A stretch of DNA of 64,000 nucleotides from assembly GCF_014873145.1 (NCBI RefSeq), contig NZ_JADBEK010000001.1:10602001-10666000 (forward strand). Direction: 5' to 3'. Position numbers and translations under genes: made by a program. Below the pieces are notes generated by a model. That model did no database searches and had not been told where the DNA came from. It saw only the letters and a list, made by a program, of their open reading frames with translations. Positions within the stretch are counted from its first letter, which is position 1; the number at the start of each line of letters is the position of its first letter. This DNA is from Nonomuraea angiospora. GTDB taxonomy: Bacteria; Actinomycetota; Actinomycetes; Streptosporangiales; Streptosporangiaceae. Shown here piece after piece: positions 37,201 to 45,036 of the stretch.

Positions 37201-38341
37201 CCAGGATCGCGGGCTTGTTGATCGAATAGTCGAAGGCCGCCACGGCGTCCGGGCCCTTGATGTCGAGCGCGTCCTTGTTGCGGGCGTACCACTGTCGCCA
37301 CTCGCCCTCGTTGTTGCGCAGCATCAGCTCCGCGTGGGAGGAGGAGGCGACCACGCCGAAGGCCGCCGCCTCGCGGGCGTTGACCGGGGTCCCCTGGTCG
37401 TACGTCCCGGTGTCGGTGACCGCGTTGAACGCCGTCGAGGCCAGGTGCATCGCAGGCCACAGCGTGTTCAACCGGAGCCGCAGCATCAGCTCATAGACGT
37501 GCCGGTAGTAGTTGACGTCGGGCGTGCCGTTGGCGGTGGGGAACTTCTTCTTCGCCCACGCGACGGTGCGTTCTTCGTCGTTGACGAAGATTCCGCGATA
37601 TTTGACGTCCGGCCCGTCGTCGACCCGGGCCTTGCCCAAGACCTTGATGTCGTCGCGCCTTCTGACCGGTACGTCGCTGTACCAGTACCACGGCGAGACG
37701 CCGATCTCCTCGGAGATCGAGTAGATCCCGTAGATCGTCCCGCGGGCGTCGCTGCCCGCGATCACCAACGCGTTGTCGACCCCGGGGACCGGGTTCTTGA
37801 TGGTCTTGGTCGCGTACGCCTCCCACGCGCCCTTGATCCCGGCGGCCTCGTCGAACTTGCCGGCTCCGACGATCTCGTCGATCAGCCGGCTCTGACCGAG
37901 CTGGCCGACGATGATCGCGGTCTTCTGGCCCGCGGCCTCGGTCAGCAGAGCCGGGAGCTTGCTGCGGTCGGCCTTCGCCAGCCGCGCTTCCTTGGCCGGC
38001 TCGTCGTCGGCGAACAGGCTCTGCACCGCACCGGGATCGATCGCCCCGGTCACCATGGCGACGTCCTGGCGCAGGTCCTGAACCGCGCGGCGCACCTGCT
38101 TGTAGTCCCGATCGGCGTGATCGCCGCCATAGGACGGATCGATCAGGATCGGAGCGGTCGTGCGACCGTTGAAGATGGTGAACTCGGCCGATGACGCCTG
38201 CGCCGGCGTCACCCCGACCGACGTCAGCGACGCGGCCAGCAGGGCGCCGGCCGTCACAGCCGCGTACCACCGCCTGGCCCGACCCGAGACATCGCGCTCG
38301 TTGTGCTGCACACCTCGACCTCTTTGCCCGGGCTGCGACAC
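34226..38341 (-). CDS. Secreted GH115 xylan alpha-1,2-glucuronidase-like protein
   Basis: A 1371-residue exported protein, longer than typical GH115 enzymes. After a signal region (about 20-50) the GH115 core shows 'RGIFVNDEE', 'HAELMLRNN', 'WAEDNQGY', 'YWGEPKSYLWLNSTP' and 'NVGDIKPGE'. The C-terminal 450 residues add beta-sandwich modules, including a region ending 'FETWYGSTS' that looks carbohydrate-binding. GH115 enzymes remove methylglucuronic acid from xylan. The start is GTG at 38341 with GGAG 6 nt upstream. It is divergent from a LacI-type regulator, its likely repressor. Confidence 0.92.
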   Translation of the reverse strand: MSQPGQRGRGVQHNERDVSGRARRWYAAVTAGALLAASLTSVGVTPAQASSAEFTIFNGRTTAPILIDPSYGGDHADRDYKQVRRAVQDLRQDVAMVTGAIDPGAVQSLFADDEPAKEARLAKADRSKLPALLTEAAGQKTAIIVGQLGQSRLIDEIVGAGKFDEAAGIKGAWEAYATKTIKNPVPGVDNALVIAGSDARGTIYGIYSISEEIGVSPWYWYSDVPVRRRDDIKVLGKARVDDGPDVKYRGIFVNDEERTVAWAKKKFPTANGTPDVNYYRHVYELMLRLRLNTLWPAMHLASTAFNAVTDTGTYDQGTPVNAREAAAFGVVASSSHAELMLRNNEGEWRQWYARNKDALDIKGPDAVAAFDYSINKPAILEYWRQRVVANAAFENILALGIRGVHDSDPVFTPGNPYGFKDKIEMLADVIREQRKLIAAVYGSVDAVPQVFIPYKEMNDLYNAGLKDHIPGDVTLMWAEDNQGYLRQVPTRTEAARSGGNGVYYHISYWGEPKSYLWLNSTPMSLMVQQLRRAWSSGAGRYWILNVGDIKPGEIKLDLFAKLAWDVKGYDDTNIGSRFLTEHLRRDFRLKGADAAVVADALERFDALENTKRAEFWGEINSSNANSGRIHNGQVFPFSATSDGDELQRYINESGKLVAIAEDVSAKLDPRYRSAFYQQVLHRIRSYRNMAEQIGYYWKNQLAAAQGRYASAGSYELLSKRARERIRTDEDYWNTISGGKWDHAIGHSHPEGFPNEGTVMLTNDRYARVATPADAVGAAAEGSREPGRGTLRFNSAAPDDKRFFDVFSRDDVSGKQEWVAEADAPWIVLSRRSGTTATEQRVTVTLAGNHPATTGTIKVFNAVGGAKTGDPVATFTVDAERAAVDLRRVAEPAHLEANGYVAIEAEHFSENVRGADGSRWAPLEGVGQRGASMGSFPEIAPRVDSGFGTTARLRYRVHFTSTGRFTGTFYRIPTLNEGTEDDGTPRTARTAIGLDDQAPSLLRGNSVAGTSTSPWGFNVMRGIEPLNFTIEVTTPGWHDLVVYRSDAAILFDRIIIETRAGSAGDGLVGPPESPNNIAAPQRATVAPLPDTMPELHRLPAIRTSAGETSTVEGVRNVVSAASDNETAVSVAVDNGQVRVTGHRVGTAEVSVTAGRGEAWVVPVTVGRAAGAPVGAYLERDGSVVFDAADALEKSASANAVDSNNGTHGWALARNGLQAVPPADAGAKAQWLATSATQAEALFGAGPTQKVNGSSAAGAPPRLDFTVDIRTGGTYYLFVNTSNPNADADSYHVLVDGRWRYQSNKSGPETGFETWYGSTSVAAAALALGPGEHTISLAPREAGLVLNQIVLTTDDTPGLTGFQAPSDRRASAS

Positions 38342-38400
38342 TCCGCGCTCCTCTCGTCCGAGACGTCATCGTGCGGCCGGTGTGATCGCAACGTAGGTAC

Positions 38401-38426
38401 CTTGCGACAACTTCTGCAAGGTGTTG
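38401..38426. promoter_or_regulatory. Inverted repeats between GH115 and LacI genes
   Basis: CTTGC (38401-38405) with GCAAG (38416-38420) and CAAC (38408-38411) with GTTG (38422-38425) form interleaved imperfect dyads in the 118-bp divergent gap. The TTGC/GCAA half-sites resemble LacI-family operators. The match is weak, but the location is right for shared control. Confidence 0.4.
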
Positions 38427-38459
38427 CCAAAATTTCCACTTTCGTGGCTTGATGCGTTC

Positions 38460-39452
38460 GTGGAGCCCACCATCTTCGACGTCGCGCAAGCTGCCGGCGT
38501 GGCCGCGTCGACGGTCTCCCGGGCGTTCAACAAGCCGGGCCGGGTCAACGAGGCGACGCGGCAGCGGATAGTCGCCGCCGCCGCGCGGCTCGGCTACCAG
38601 CACAGACCGCAGAACCGCGCTCTTCCGGGTCTACGCCACCGCACCATCGCCATGGTGCTCTCCGACATCACCAATCCCCACTTCTTCGAGCTGATCCGCG
38701 GCGCGGAGCAGCGCGCGAAGGCGTCCGACGTCACCCTGGTGATCGTCAACGCCGAGGAATCCCGGCGCATCGAGGAGAACCAGATCCGCGACCTGTCCGC
38801 CGGCGTGGACGGGTTCGTGCTGGCCTCCAGCCGGCTCGACGACGAGGTCCTGCGCGACCTCGCCAAACTGCACCGGATCGTCCTGTTCAACCGAGAACTG
38901 CCCGGGCTGACCAGCGTGACGTTCGACACCGGCGCCGGCTGCCGGCAGATCCTGGAGCACCTGGCCTCGCTCGGGCACCAGAGCCTCACCTACTGCGCCG
39001 GGCCGCCGAGCTCCTGGATAGGTGCGGCGCGCTGGGCGGCGCTGAGCGCCGGGGCCGAGACGCACGATCTGACGGCACACCGGATCGGTCCGTACGCCCC
39101 CAACGTCGCGGGCGGCGGGGCCGCCGCCGACGGAGCACTGCGCACCGGCGCGACGGCGGTCATAGCCCACAACGACCTCCTGGCGATCGGCATCATCCGA
39201 CGCCTCGCCCAGCGAGGTGTTCGCGTTCCCGCCGACATCAGCGTGATCGGGTTCGACGACATCTTCGCCGCCGACTTCGTTTATCCCTCGTTGACCACCC
39301 TGGCCGGGCCCGGCTCGCCCGCCGGTCGGCTCGCGGTGGAGCCTTTGATCGAGCAGTTCGCCGGACGATCACAACGCGCGGGCGAGGCGATCCGTCTGCC
39401 TACCGAGCTGGTGCTCCGCGAGTCGTCCGGCCCGGCGAAACGCCGCGCCTGA
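38460..39452 (+). CDS. LacI-family transcriptional regulator
   Basis: A 330-residue regulator. The HTH is 'TIFDVAQAAGVAASTVSRAFN' at the very N-terminus, the hinge region follows, and the periplasmic-binding-protein-like sensor has 'VIGFDDIFAADFVYPSLTT'. The preferred start is GTG 38460, five residues before the HTH. The frame is open to a GTG at 38421, but that region overlaps the operator-like repeats. It probably controls the divergent GH115 gene in response to a xylan-derived sugar. Confidence 0.9.
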   Translation: MEPTIFDVAQAAGVAASTVSRAFNKPGRVNEATRQRIVAAAARLGYQHRPQNRALPGLRHRTIAMVLSDITNPHFFELIRGAEQRAKASDVTLVIVNAEESRRIEENQIRDLSAGVDGFVLASSRLDDEVLRDLAKLHRIVLFNRELPGLTSVTFDTGAGCRQILEHLASLGHQSLTYCAGPPSSWIGAARWAALSAGAETHDLTAHRIGPYAPNVAGGGAAADGALRTGATAVIAHNDLLAIGIIRRLAQRGVRVPADISVIGFDDIFAADFVYPSLTTLAGPGSPAGRLAVEPLIEQFAGRSQRAGEAIRLPTELVLRESSGPAKRRA

Positions 39453-39504
39453 GCGCCGGACACACCGGTCGCTTCTGGGACTCGGACGGGAGCGTCGTGG
39501 ACGT

Positions 39505-39524
39505 GACGCGGGTGACCCCGCGTC
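39505..39524. terminator. Terminator between LacI and ABM genes
   Basis: GACGCGGG and CCCGCGTC pair perfectly across a TGAC loop. It sits between two convergent genes, 52 nt after the LacI stop and 3 nt before the ABM-protein stop. Confidence 0.6.
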
Positions 39525-39527
39525 CGG

Positions 39528-39860
39528 CTAGTCGCGGTCCGGGACGGCCAGTTCGCCGAGCAGGGACCAGTCGTCCTGCGGGACGGTGGCGTTCACGATG
39601 CGCGGCGTCTCGGCGAGGTGCGGCGGCAGCGTCTGCTGGGCCTGCTTGAAGTGGGCCGACTGGACGTGCGCCGCCCCGGCGTCGCCGTCGCGGAACGCCT
39701 CCACCAGGACGTATTCGACCGGGTCCGCCACGCTGCGCGACCAGTCGAACCACAGGCAGCCCGGCTCGGCCCTGGTCGCCTCGGTGAAGTCGGCGACGAT
39801 CTCCGGCCAGCGGTCGGCGTGCTCGGGCAGGATGCGGAACTTGGCGGTAATGAAGATCAT
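39528..39860 (-). CDS. Antibiotic biosynthesis monooxygenase (ABM)-domain protein
   Basis: A 110-residue cytosolic protein with the dimeric ferredoxin-like ABM fold ('MIFITAKFRILPEHADRW', 'EPGCLWFDWSRS', 'EAFRDGDAGAAH'). Members such as YgiN are cofactor-free quinol or small-molecule oxygenases, and many have unknown roles. GGAG lies 8 nt before the ATG at 39860; the open frame upstream is not used. It is divergent from the sulfur-linked ABC operon but has its own terminator and may be unrelated. Confidence 0.88.
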   Translation of the reverse strand: MIFITAKFRILPEHADRWPEIVADFTEATRAEPGCLWFDWSRSVADPVEYVLVEAFRDGDAGAAHVQSAHFKQAQQTLPPHLAETPRIVNATVPQDDWSLLGELAVPDRD

Positions 39861-39908
39861 CGGGCTGGCTCCTTCGAGTCCGTGAGGATCAAGCCTATCG
39901 AGAGGACG

Positions 39909-39952
39909 TTGACAGGCATTCATGCATTACCTACCGTTTAGCTAGGTAATGC
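39909..39952 (+). promoter_or_regulatory. Sulfur-island promoter A with palindrome over the -10
   Basis: TTGACA (39909-39914), 17 bp, then TACCGT (39932-39937) form a near-consensus promoter reading towards the ABC binding-protein gene. GCATTACCTA (39924-39933) and TAGGTAATGC (39943-39952) are perfect 10-bp arms across the -10. The block CCTACCGTTTAGCTAGGTA matches that of promoter B (46365-46405) at 16 of 19 positions, so one repressor may act on both. Confidence 0.75.
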
Positions 39953-39970
39953 CTCGCCCAAGGAATGCGT

Positions 39971-41581
39971 GTGAAGAGACCCAAGGGCATCGCCCCCTTC
40001 GTCCTCGTCGTCTCCCTGACCGCCTGCGGCTCTCAGCAGCCCGCCCAGCAAGCCCAGGACTCCTCCCTGACCTGGGCCATCGAGACCCAGCCGCTCACCT
40101 TGAACCCCCAGCAATGGGGCCAGAACAAGGTCAGGCTGCTCGTGTTCAACCAGTTCGACGCGCTGCTCTCGCGCCAGAAGGACGGCACGTTCCAGCCCTG
40201 GCTGGCCAAGTCGTGGAAGGTGTCGGACGACGGTCTGACGTACACGCTGGAACTACGCGACGACGTGACCTTCCACGACGGCACGAAGTTCGACGCGGCG
40301 GCGGTCAAGGCGAACCTGGAGCAGTTCCTGGTGCCCGGCTACAACCCCGGCATCGCCTCCATCCAGCTCAAGTCCTTCGCCAGGGCCGAGGTGAAGTCGC
40401 CGGCCACCGTCGAGATCACGCTGAAGGAGCCGGACGCGCTCTTCCTCGACTTCCTCGCCTCGCCCCTCGCGGGGCAGGTCTCGCCGAAGTCGCTGAAGGC
40501 GGCCAAGGACCTCAAGTCCGGCGGGCCCGACCTGGTCGGCACCGGGCCGTTCATCCTGGAGTCGTACGTGCGGGGCCAGGAGATCCGCTACCGGCGCAAC
40601 CCGGACTACAAGTGGCCGCCCGCCGGGGCCGGGCACCAGGGGCCGGCCTACCTCTCGCGGATCACGTACCGGTTCCTGCCCGAGGCGGCGGTACGCGTCG
40701 GCGCGCTCACCTCGGGACAGGTGCAGGTCATCGAGGGCGTCCCGGCCACCGAAGCCGCCATGATCAAGCAGGATCCGGGTCTGACGTATCAGACTTCGCT
40801 CAACTCGGGCACCTCCTTCTCCTACTACTTCAACACCGCCCACGCCCCCTTCGACGACCAGCGCGTACGGGAGGCCTTCCGCGAGGCCGTGGACGTGGAC
40901 GCGGTGCTGAAGGCCGTCTACCAGGGCACCGCCACCAGGGCGTGGAGCGTCGTCACCAAGGGCGGGCCGTTCTACGACGCCTCGCTGGAGGGCTCCTTCG
41001 GCGGGGACACCGCCAAGGCCAACGCCCTGCTCGACGCGGCCGGCTGGAAGCAGCGCGACGCCCAGGGCTACCGCGTCAAGGACGGCAGGCGGCTCACCGT
41101 GCGCTCCGTCGCCTCCGCGCCCTTCGTCCGCGACCGCCGCGACATCCTCGCCCAGGCCATCCAGGCGCAGGTCAAGCAGAGCGCCGGGATCGACTTCCAG
41201 GTCAAGATCGTGGACCAGGGAACGGCGCAGAAGGCCTACACCGAGGGGGAGTACGAGATCTTCGAGAACTCCCGCGGCGACGCCGACGCGGGCGCCGCCC
41301 TCAACCTGATCCTGCCGGGCAAGGGGCCGATCAACCGCACCGGCTTCTCCGATCCCGACGTGGAGAAGTGGCTGGCCGCGGCCGCGGGCTCCGCCTCCCT
41401 GGACGAGCGCAAGGAGCTGTACGCCAAGGTGCAGCGGGCCGTGGTGAAGGACAAGGCGATCGTGTTCCCGGTCTACGTGCCCGCCGACCAGATCGCGGCG
41501 CAGAAGAGCGTCCAGGGCCTGGGCTTCGAGGCCGGCTCCGGCACGCCGCGCAGCGCGTACGACGTCCGGATCGGCACATGA
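39971..41581 (+). CDS. ABC transporter substrate-binding lipoprotein, oligopeptide type (SBP_bac_5)
   Basis: A 536-residue exported lipoprotein with a lipobox ('VVSLTAC') and the family 5 binding fold ('LTWAIETQPLTLNP', 'LRDDVTFHDGTKFDA', 'VGTGPFIL'). It delivers peptides, glutathione-like compounds or other small solutes to the permeases encoded next. The start is uncertain: GTG 39971 is 6 nt from AAGGA and gives a usual signal peptide, while ATG 39965 lies almost on the ribosome site. It is first in a four-gene importer operon followed by a LanC-like gene. Confidence 0.9.
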   Translation: MKRPKGIAPFVLVVSLTACGSQQPAQQAQDSSLTWAIETQPLTLNPQQWGQNKVRLLVFNQFDALLSRQKDGTFQPWLAKSWKVSDDGLTYTLELRDDVTFHDGTKFDAAAVKANLEQFLVPGYNPGIASIQLKSFARAEVKSPATVEITLKEPDALFLDFLASPLAGQVSPKSLKAAKDLKSGGPDLVGTGPFILESYVRGQEIRYRRNPDYKWPPAGAGHQGPAYLSRITYRFLPEAAVRVGALTSGQVQVIEGVPATEAAMIKQDPGLTYQTSLNSGTSFSYYFNTAHAPFDDQRVREAFREAVDVDAVLKAVYQGTATRAWSVVTKGGPFYDASLEGSFGGDTAKANALLDAAGWKQRDAQGYRVKDGRRLTVRSVASAPFVRDRRDILAQAIQAQVKQSAGIDFQVKIVDQGTAQKAYTEGEYEIFENSRGDADAGAALNLILPGKGPINRTGFSDPDVEKWLAAAAGSASLDERKELYAKVQRAVVKDKAIVFPVYVPADQIAAQKSVQGLGFEAGSGTPRSAYDVRIGT

Positions 41582-42525
41582 CCGGACGGCCGGCGGCGGC
41601 CTGGGGGAGAGGCGTCGCCAGGCGCCTGCTCGCCGCGCTCGCGGTGCTGTGGGCGGCGGCCAGCGCCTCGTACGTCGCGTTGCTGCTCGCCCCGGGCGAC
41701 ACCATCGACATCCTGGTCGGCGACGGCCCCGACACCCCCGAGATCCGGGCGCGGATCGTCGCCGAATGGGGGCTCGACCGGCCGGAGGTCGTCCAGTACG
41801 TGGCCTACCTGTGGCGGCTGCTCCACGGCGACCTCGGCCGCTCGTACCAGCTCCAGCTCGGCGTCGGCGAGGTCCTGTCCTCCCAGGTGGGCCCGACCCT
41901 GCAGCTCACGCTGGCGGCGGCCGGGGCCGGGGTGTCGCTCGCCGGGGTGATCGCCGTCGTGACCGCGGGGCGGGGCCGGTGGCTGCGCGGCGCGGCCTCG
42001 GCGGCCGAGCTGGTCTCGGTGTCGGTGCCGCCGTTCCTGATCGGGCTGGTGCTGCTGGCGGTGTTCTCGTTCACGCTCGGCTGGTTCCCCGTGTCGGGCG
42101 CGTCCGGGCCGCAGGCGCTCGTGCTGCCCGCGCTCGCGCTCGGCCTGCCGATCGCGGGCGTGCTCGGGCAGGTGCTGCGCGGCGGCCTGGAGCGGGCGCT
42201 GGAGCAGCCGTTCGCGGTCACGGCCAGGGCCCGCGGGCTGAGCGAGCCGCGGCTGGTGGCCAGGCACGCGCTCCGGCACGCGCTGATCCCCGCCGTGACG
42301 CTGGCCGGCTGGTTCACCGGCACGCTGCTCGGCGGGGCCGTCATCACCGAGGTGCTCTTCGGCCGCCCAGGGCTGGGGCAGGTGGCGATGCAGGCCGTCA
42401 CCGGCCGGGACATGCCGGTGGTGATGGCCGTCGTCCTGCTGTCGGCCATCGTGTACGTGACCATCAGCACCCTCCTCGACCTGGCCTACCGCGCCATCGA
42501 CCCCCGGATCGGAGGCCGGCCGTGA
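41578..42525 (+). CDS. ABC transporter permease (DppB/OppB type)
   Basis: A 315-residue inner-membrane permease with about six helices and the family motif 'RARGLSEPRLVARHALRHALIP'. The ATG overlaps the stop of the binding protein (ATGA). It pairs with the following DppC-like permease to form the channel. Confidence 0.93.
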   Translation: MTGRPAAAWGRGVARRLLAALAVLWAAASASYVALLLAPGDTIDILVGDGPDTPEIRARIVAEWGLDRPEVVQYVAYLWRLLHGDLGRSYQLQLGVGEVLSSQVGPTLQLTLAAAGAGVSLAGVIAVVTAGRGRWLRGAASAAELVSVSVPPFLIGLVLLAVFSFTLGWFPVSGASGPQALVLPALALGLPIAGVLGQVLRGGLERALEQPFAVTARARGLSEPRLVARHALRHALIPAVTLAGWFTGTLLGGAVITEVLFGRPGLGQVAMQAVTGRDMPVVMAVVLLSAIVYVTISTLLDLAYRAIDPRIGGRP

Positions 42526-42611
42526 TCTCGTCGCGCTCCTTGCTCGCGCCCGTGATCTCGTCGCGCTCGTTGCTCGCGTCTGTGACCGCGTCGCGCTCGT
42601 TGCTCGCCCCC
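42522..42611 (+). repeat. Three tandem 30-bp repeats at a permease start
   Basis: Units begin at 42522, 42552 and 42582, each starting with GTG and sharing the core TCGCGCTC then TTGCTCGC. They differ at a few positions. Because 30 is a multiple of three, each unit adds ten residues in frame without breaking the gene. Confidence 0.9.
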
Positions 42612-43388
42612 GTGGCGTTCCTCGCCCTGCTGGCGGTGGCGGTGGCCGCCCCCGGGCTGCTGACCGGCGTGGACCCGCTGGCGGCCGACCCGGTGAGCGC
42701 GCTCGCGCCGCCCGGCGGCGCGCACTGGTTCGGCAGCGACCACCTCGGCCGCGACGTGCTGTCCAGGGTCGTGTACGGCGCCCGCCACTCGCTCAGCATC
42801 GGCGTCACCGCGACCGCACTGGCGGTGGCCGCCGGGGTGCTGCTCGGCCTGGCCGCCGGGCTGTCGCCGAAGTGGCTGGACGAGGCGCTGGCCAGGTCGT
42901 TCGACGTCCTGTCCACGTTGCCGGAGCTGCTGCTCGCCCTGCTCGTCATCGCCGTCACCGGCCCCGGCACGGGAAACGTCATCTTCGCCATCGCGGTCGC
43001 CCAGGTCCCCAACTACGCCCGCGTCATCCGTGCCCAGACCTTCGTCGTGCGCCACGCCGGATACGTTGAGCAGGCCGTCACGTTCGGCCGGTCCAGGGCC
43101 GCGATCACGGCCGGCCACGTGCTGCCTAACGTGCTCGGGCCGATCCCCGTCCTGGCCACCATCGGGCTCGGCCAGGCCGTCATCGCTGCCTCCGGGCTCA
43201 GCTTCCTCGGCATGGGCCCGCAGCCCCCGGCCGCCGAATGGGGCGCGATGCTCTCCGAGGCCCGCAACTACCTGCGGGTCGCCTGGTGGGAGGCGCTGTT
43301 CCCGGGCGTCGCGATCACGCTGACCGTGGTCAGCCTCACCGTCGTCGGCCGCCGGCTCCAGCGCCGCTTCGAGGGGAGAACCCCATGA
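42522..43388 (+). CDS. ABC transporter permease (DppC/OppC type)
   Basis: A 288-residue inner-membrane permease with the OppC motifs 'HWFGSDHLGRDVLSRVVYGAR' in part and 'LSFLGMGPQPPAAEWGAML'. The start is GTG 42522, overlapping the stop of the DppB-like gene. The first 30 codons are three copies of a 30-bp repeat, each beginning with GTG, so translation could begin at any of three in-phase codons. The N-terminal 'SSRSLLAP' repeat is atypical for the family. Confidence 0.92.
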   Translation: MISSRSLLAPVISSRSLLASVTASRSLLAPVAFLALLAVAVAAPGLLTGVDPLAADPVSALAPPGGAHWFGSDHLGRDVLSRVVYGARHSLSIGVTATALAVAAGVLLGLAAGLSPKWLDEALARSFDVLSTLPELLLALLVIAVTGPGTGNVIFAIAVAQVPNYARVIRAQTFVVRHAGYVEQAVTFGRSRAAITAGHVLPNVLGPIPVLATIGLGQAVIAASGLSFLGMGPQPPAAEWGAMLSEARNYLRVAWWEALFPGVAITLTVVSLTVVGRRLQRRFEGRTP

Positions 43389-45004
43389 CGACCTATGCCT
43401 CCCCTCCGGCGCTCGCCACTCTCGTCGCCGTGGAGGACCTGCGCGTGAGCTTCGGCGGGACCGAGGTCGTGCGCGGCGTCTCCTTGTCGCTCGCCCCCGG
43501 CGAGTGCGTGGCCGTCGTCGGCGAGTCCGGGTCCGGCAAGAGCGTCACGGCCCGCACGCTGCTCGGCCTGGCCGGGCCGGGCGCCACCGTGCGGGCGGCC
43601 GCGTTCAGCGTCGGCGGCCGGGACGCGCTCGGCTTCGGGCCGCGGGAGTGGCGCCGGTTGCGCGGTGGGTTCGCCGGGCTGGTGCTGCAGGACGCGCTGG
43701 TCTCCCTCGACCCGCTGCGGACCGTGGGGGCCGAGATCGGCGAGGTGCTGGCCGTCCACGACGTGGTCCCGCGCGCCCGGCGCCGCGACAGGACGCTCGA
43801 ACTGCTCGACGCGGTCGGCGTGCCCGATCCGCCGCTGCGTGTCGCGCAGCACCCGCACCAGCTCTCCGGCGGGCTGCGGCAGCGGGTGCTGATCGCCTCG
43901 GCCATCGCGGCAGGTCCCGAGCTGATCATCGCCGACGAGCCGACCACCGCGCTCGACGTCACCGTGCAGGCCCAGATCCTGCGGCTGCTGGCCGAGCGCC
44001 GGGCCGCCGGCTGCGCGCTGCTGCTGATCAGCCACGACCTGGCCGTCGTCGCCTCGATCGCCGACCGCATCCTCGTCATGAAGGACGGCCGCGTCGTCGA
44101 GGAGGGCCCCGCCGGGAGCGTGCTGTCGGCGCCCTCGCACGACTACACCCGCTCGCTGCTGGCCGCCGTACCGTCGGCCGCCTCCCGGGGCACCCGCCTG
44201 TCCGCCGCCCTGTCCACCGCGCCGACGGGCTCGCCGCTGCCGCGCCGCACGCCGGACCCGTCGGCGCCGGTGCTCGCCGGCACCGGCCTGTCCAGATCGT
44301 ACGGGCCGCGCCGGGTGGTCGACGACGTCTCGTTCACCCTGTGCGAGGGCGAGACGCTCGGCGTCGTCGGCGAGTCGGGCTCGGGCAAGACCACCCTGGC
44401 CCGCCTGGCCCTCGGCCTGCTCGAACCCGACGCGGGCCGGGTCACCCTGCACGGCCGCCCGTGGAGCCACGTGCCCGAACGCCGGCGCCGCCCGCTCCGC
44501 CGCCGCATCCAGCTCATCTCCCAGAACCCGCTCGACTCCTTCGACCCCCGCCACACCGTCGGCCGCCTGGTCGCCGAGCCGCTCGACCTGCCCAAGGACG
44601 AGCGCCGGGCGCGGGTGCTCGACCTGCTCGAACGCGTCGGCCTGCCGCCCGGCGTCGCCGGCCGCCACCCGCGCGAGCTGTCGGGCGGCCAGCGGCAGCG
44701 CGTCGCCATCGCCAGGGCCCTCGGTCCCCGCCCCGACGTGCTGGTCTGCGACGAGCCGGTCTCCGCGCTCGACGTCTCGATCCAGGCCCAGGTGCTGGAC
44801 CTGCTCGCCGAGATCCAGGCCGAGTACGGTACCGCCATGCTGTTCATCAGCCACGACCTCGGCGTGGTGCACCACGTCAGCGACCGGGTCCTGGTCATGA
44901 AGGACGGCAGGGTGGTCGAGGAGGGCGAGGTGACGGAGGTGTTCACCCGGCCGCGGCACCCGTACACGCGGGAACTGGTCGCGGCGGTTCCCCGACTTAC
45001 CTGA
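43385..45004 (+). CDS. Fused dipeptide-type ABC ATPase (two nucleotide-binding domains)
   Basis: A 539-residue protein carrying both ATPase domains of an oligopeptide importer, equivalent to a DppD-DppF fusion. Domain 1 has Walker A 'GESGSGKSVT', signature 'LSGGLRQR' and Walker B 'LIIADEPTTALD'. Domain 2 has 'GESGSGKTTL', 'LSGGQRQR' and 'VLVCDEPVSALD'. Both domains have the switch His in 'LISHDL' or 'FISHDL'. The ATG overlaps the permease stop. The LanC-like gene follows after 32 bp from its own promoter. Confidence 0.94.
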   Translation: MTTYASPPALATLVAVEDLRVSFGGTEVVRGVSLSLAPGECVAVVGESGSGKSVTARTLLGLAGPGATVRAAAFSVGGRDALGFGPREWRRLRGGFAGLVLQDALVSLDPLRTVGAEIGEVLAVHDVVPRARRRDRTLELLDAVGVPDPPLRVAQHPHQLSGGLRQRVLIASAIAAGPELIIADEPTTALDVTVQAQILRLLAERRAAGCALLLISHDLAVVASIADRILVMKDGRVVEEGPAGSVLSAPSHDYTRSLLAAVPSAASRGTRLSAALSTAPTGSPLPRRTPDPSAPVLAGTGLSRSYGPRRVVDDVSFTLCEGETLGVVGESGSGKTTLARLALGLLEPDAGRVTLHGRPWSHVPERRRRPLRRRIQLISQNPLDSFDPRHTVGRLVAEPLDLPKDERRARVLDLLERVGLPPGVAGRHPRELSGGQRQRVAIARALGPRPDVLVCDEPVSALDVSIQAQVLDLLAEIQAEYGTAMLFISHDLGVVHHVSDRVLVMKDGRVVEEGEVTEVFTRPRHPYTRELVAAVPRLT

Positions 45005-45008
45005 ATTT

Positions 45009-45036
45009 CCTACCAAGTGTGTGGGATAATGGAGGG
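45009..45036 (+). promoter_or_regulatory. Promoter C: -10 element setting up a leaderless LanC-like mRNA
   Basis: GATAAT (45025-45030) lies 6 bp before GTG 45037, so the expected transcript start coincides with the start codon. Upstream, TTTCCTACCAAG (from 45007) shares TTCCTAC with promoter B and with the reverse strand of the promoter D region. The -35 is weak, which suggests an activator. Confidence 0.55.

Noticed and set aside
34349..38194. A 1281-codon open frame on the plus strand opposite the GH115 gene
   Set aside because: It is an antisense frame kept open by GC-rich codon usage; it has no recognisable domain and Arg/Gly/Val-biased composition.
42522..42611. Possible CRISPR-like array
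   Set aside because: The three 30-bp units are contiguous, have no spacers and stay in frame within a permease gene.
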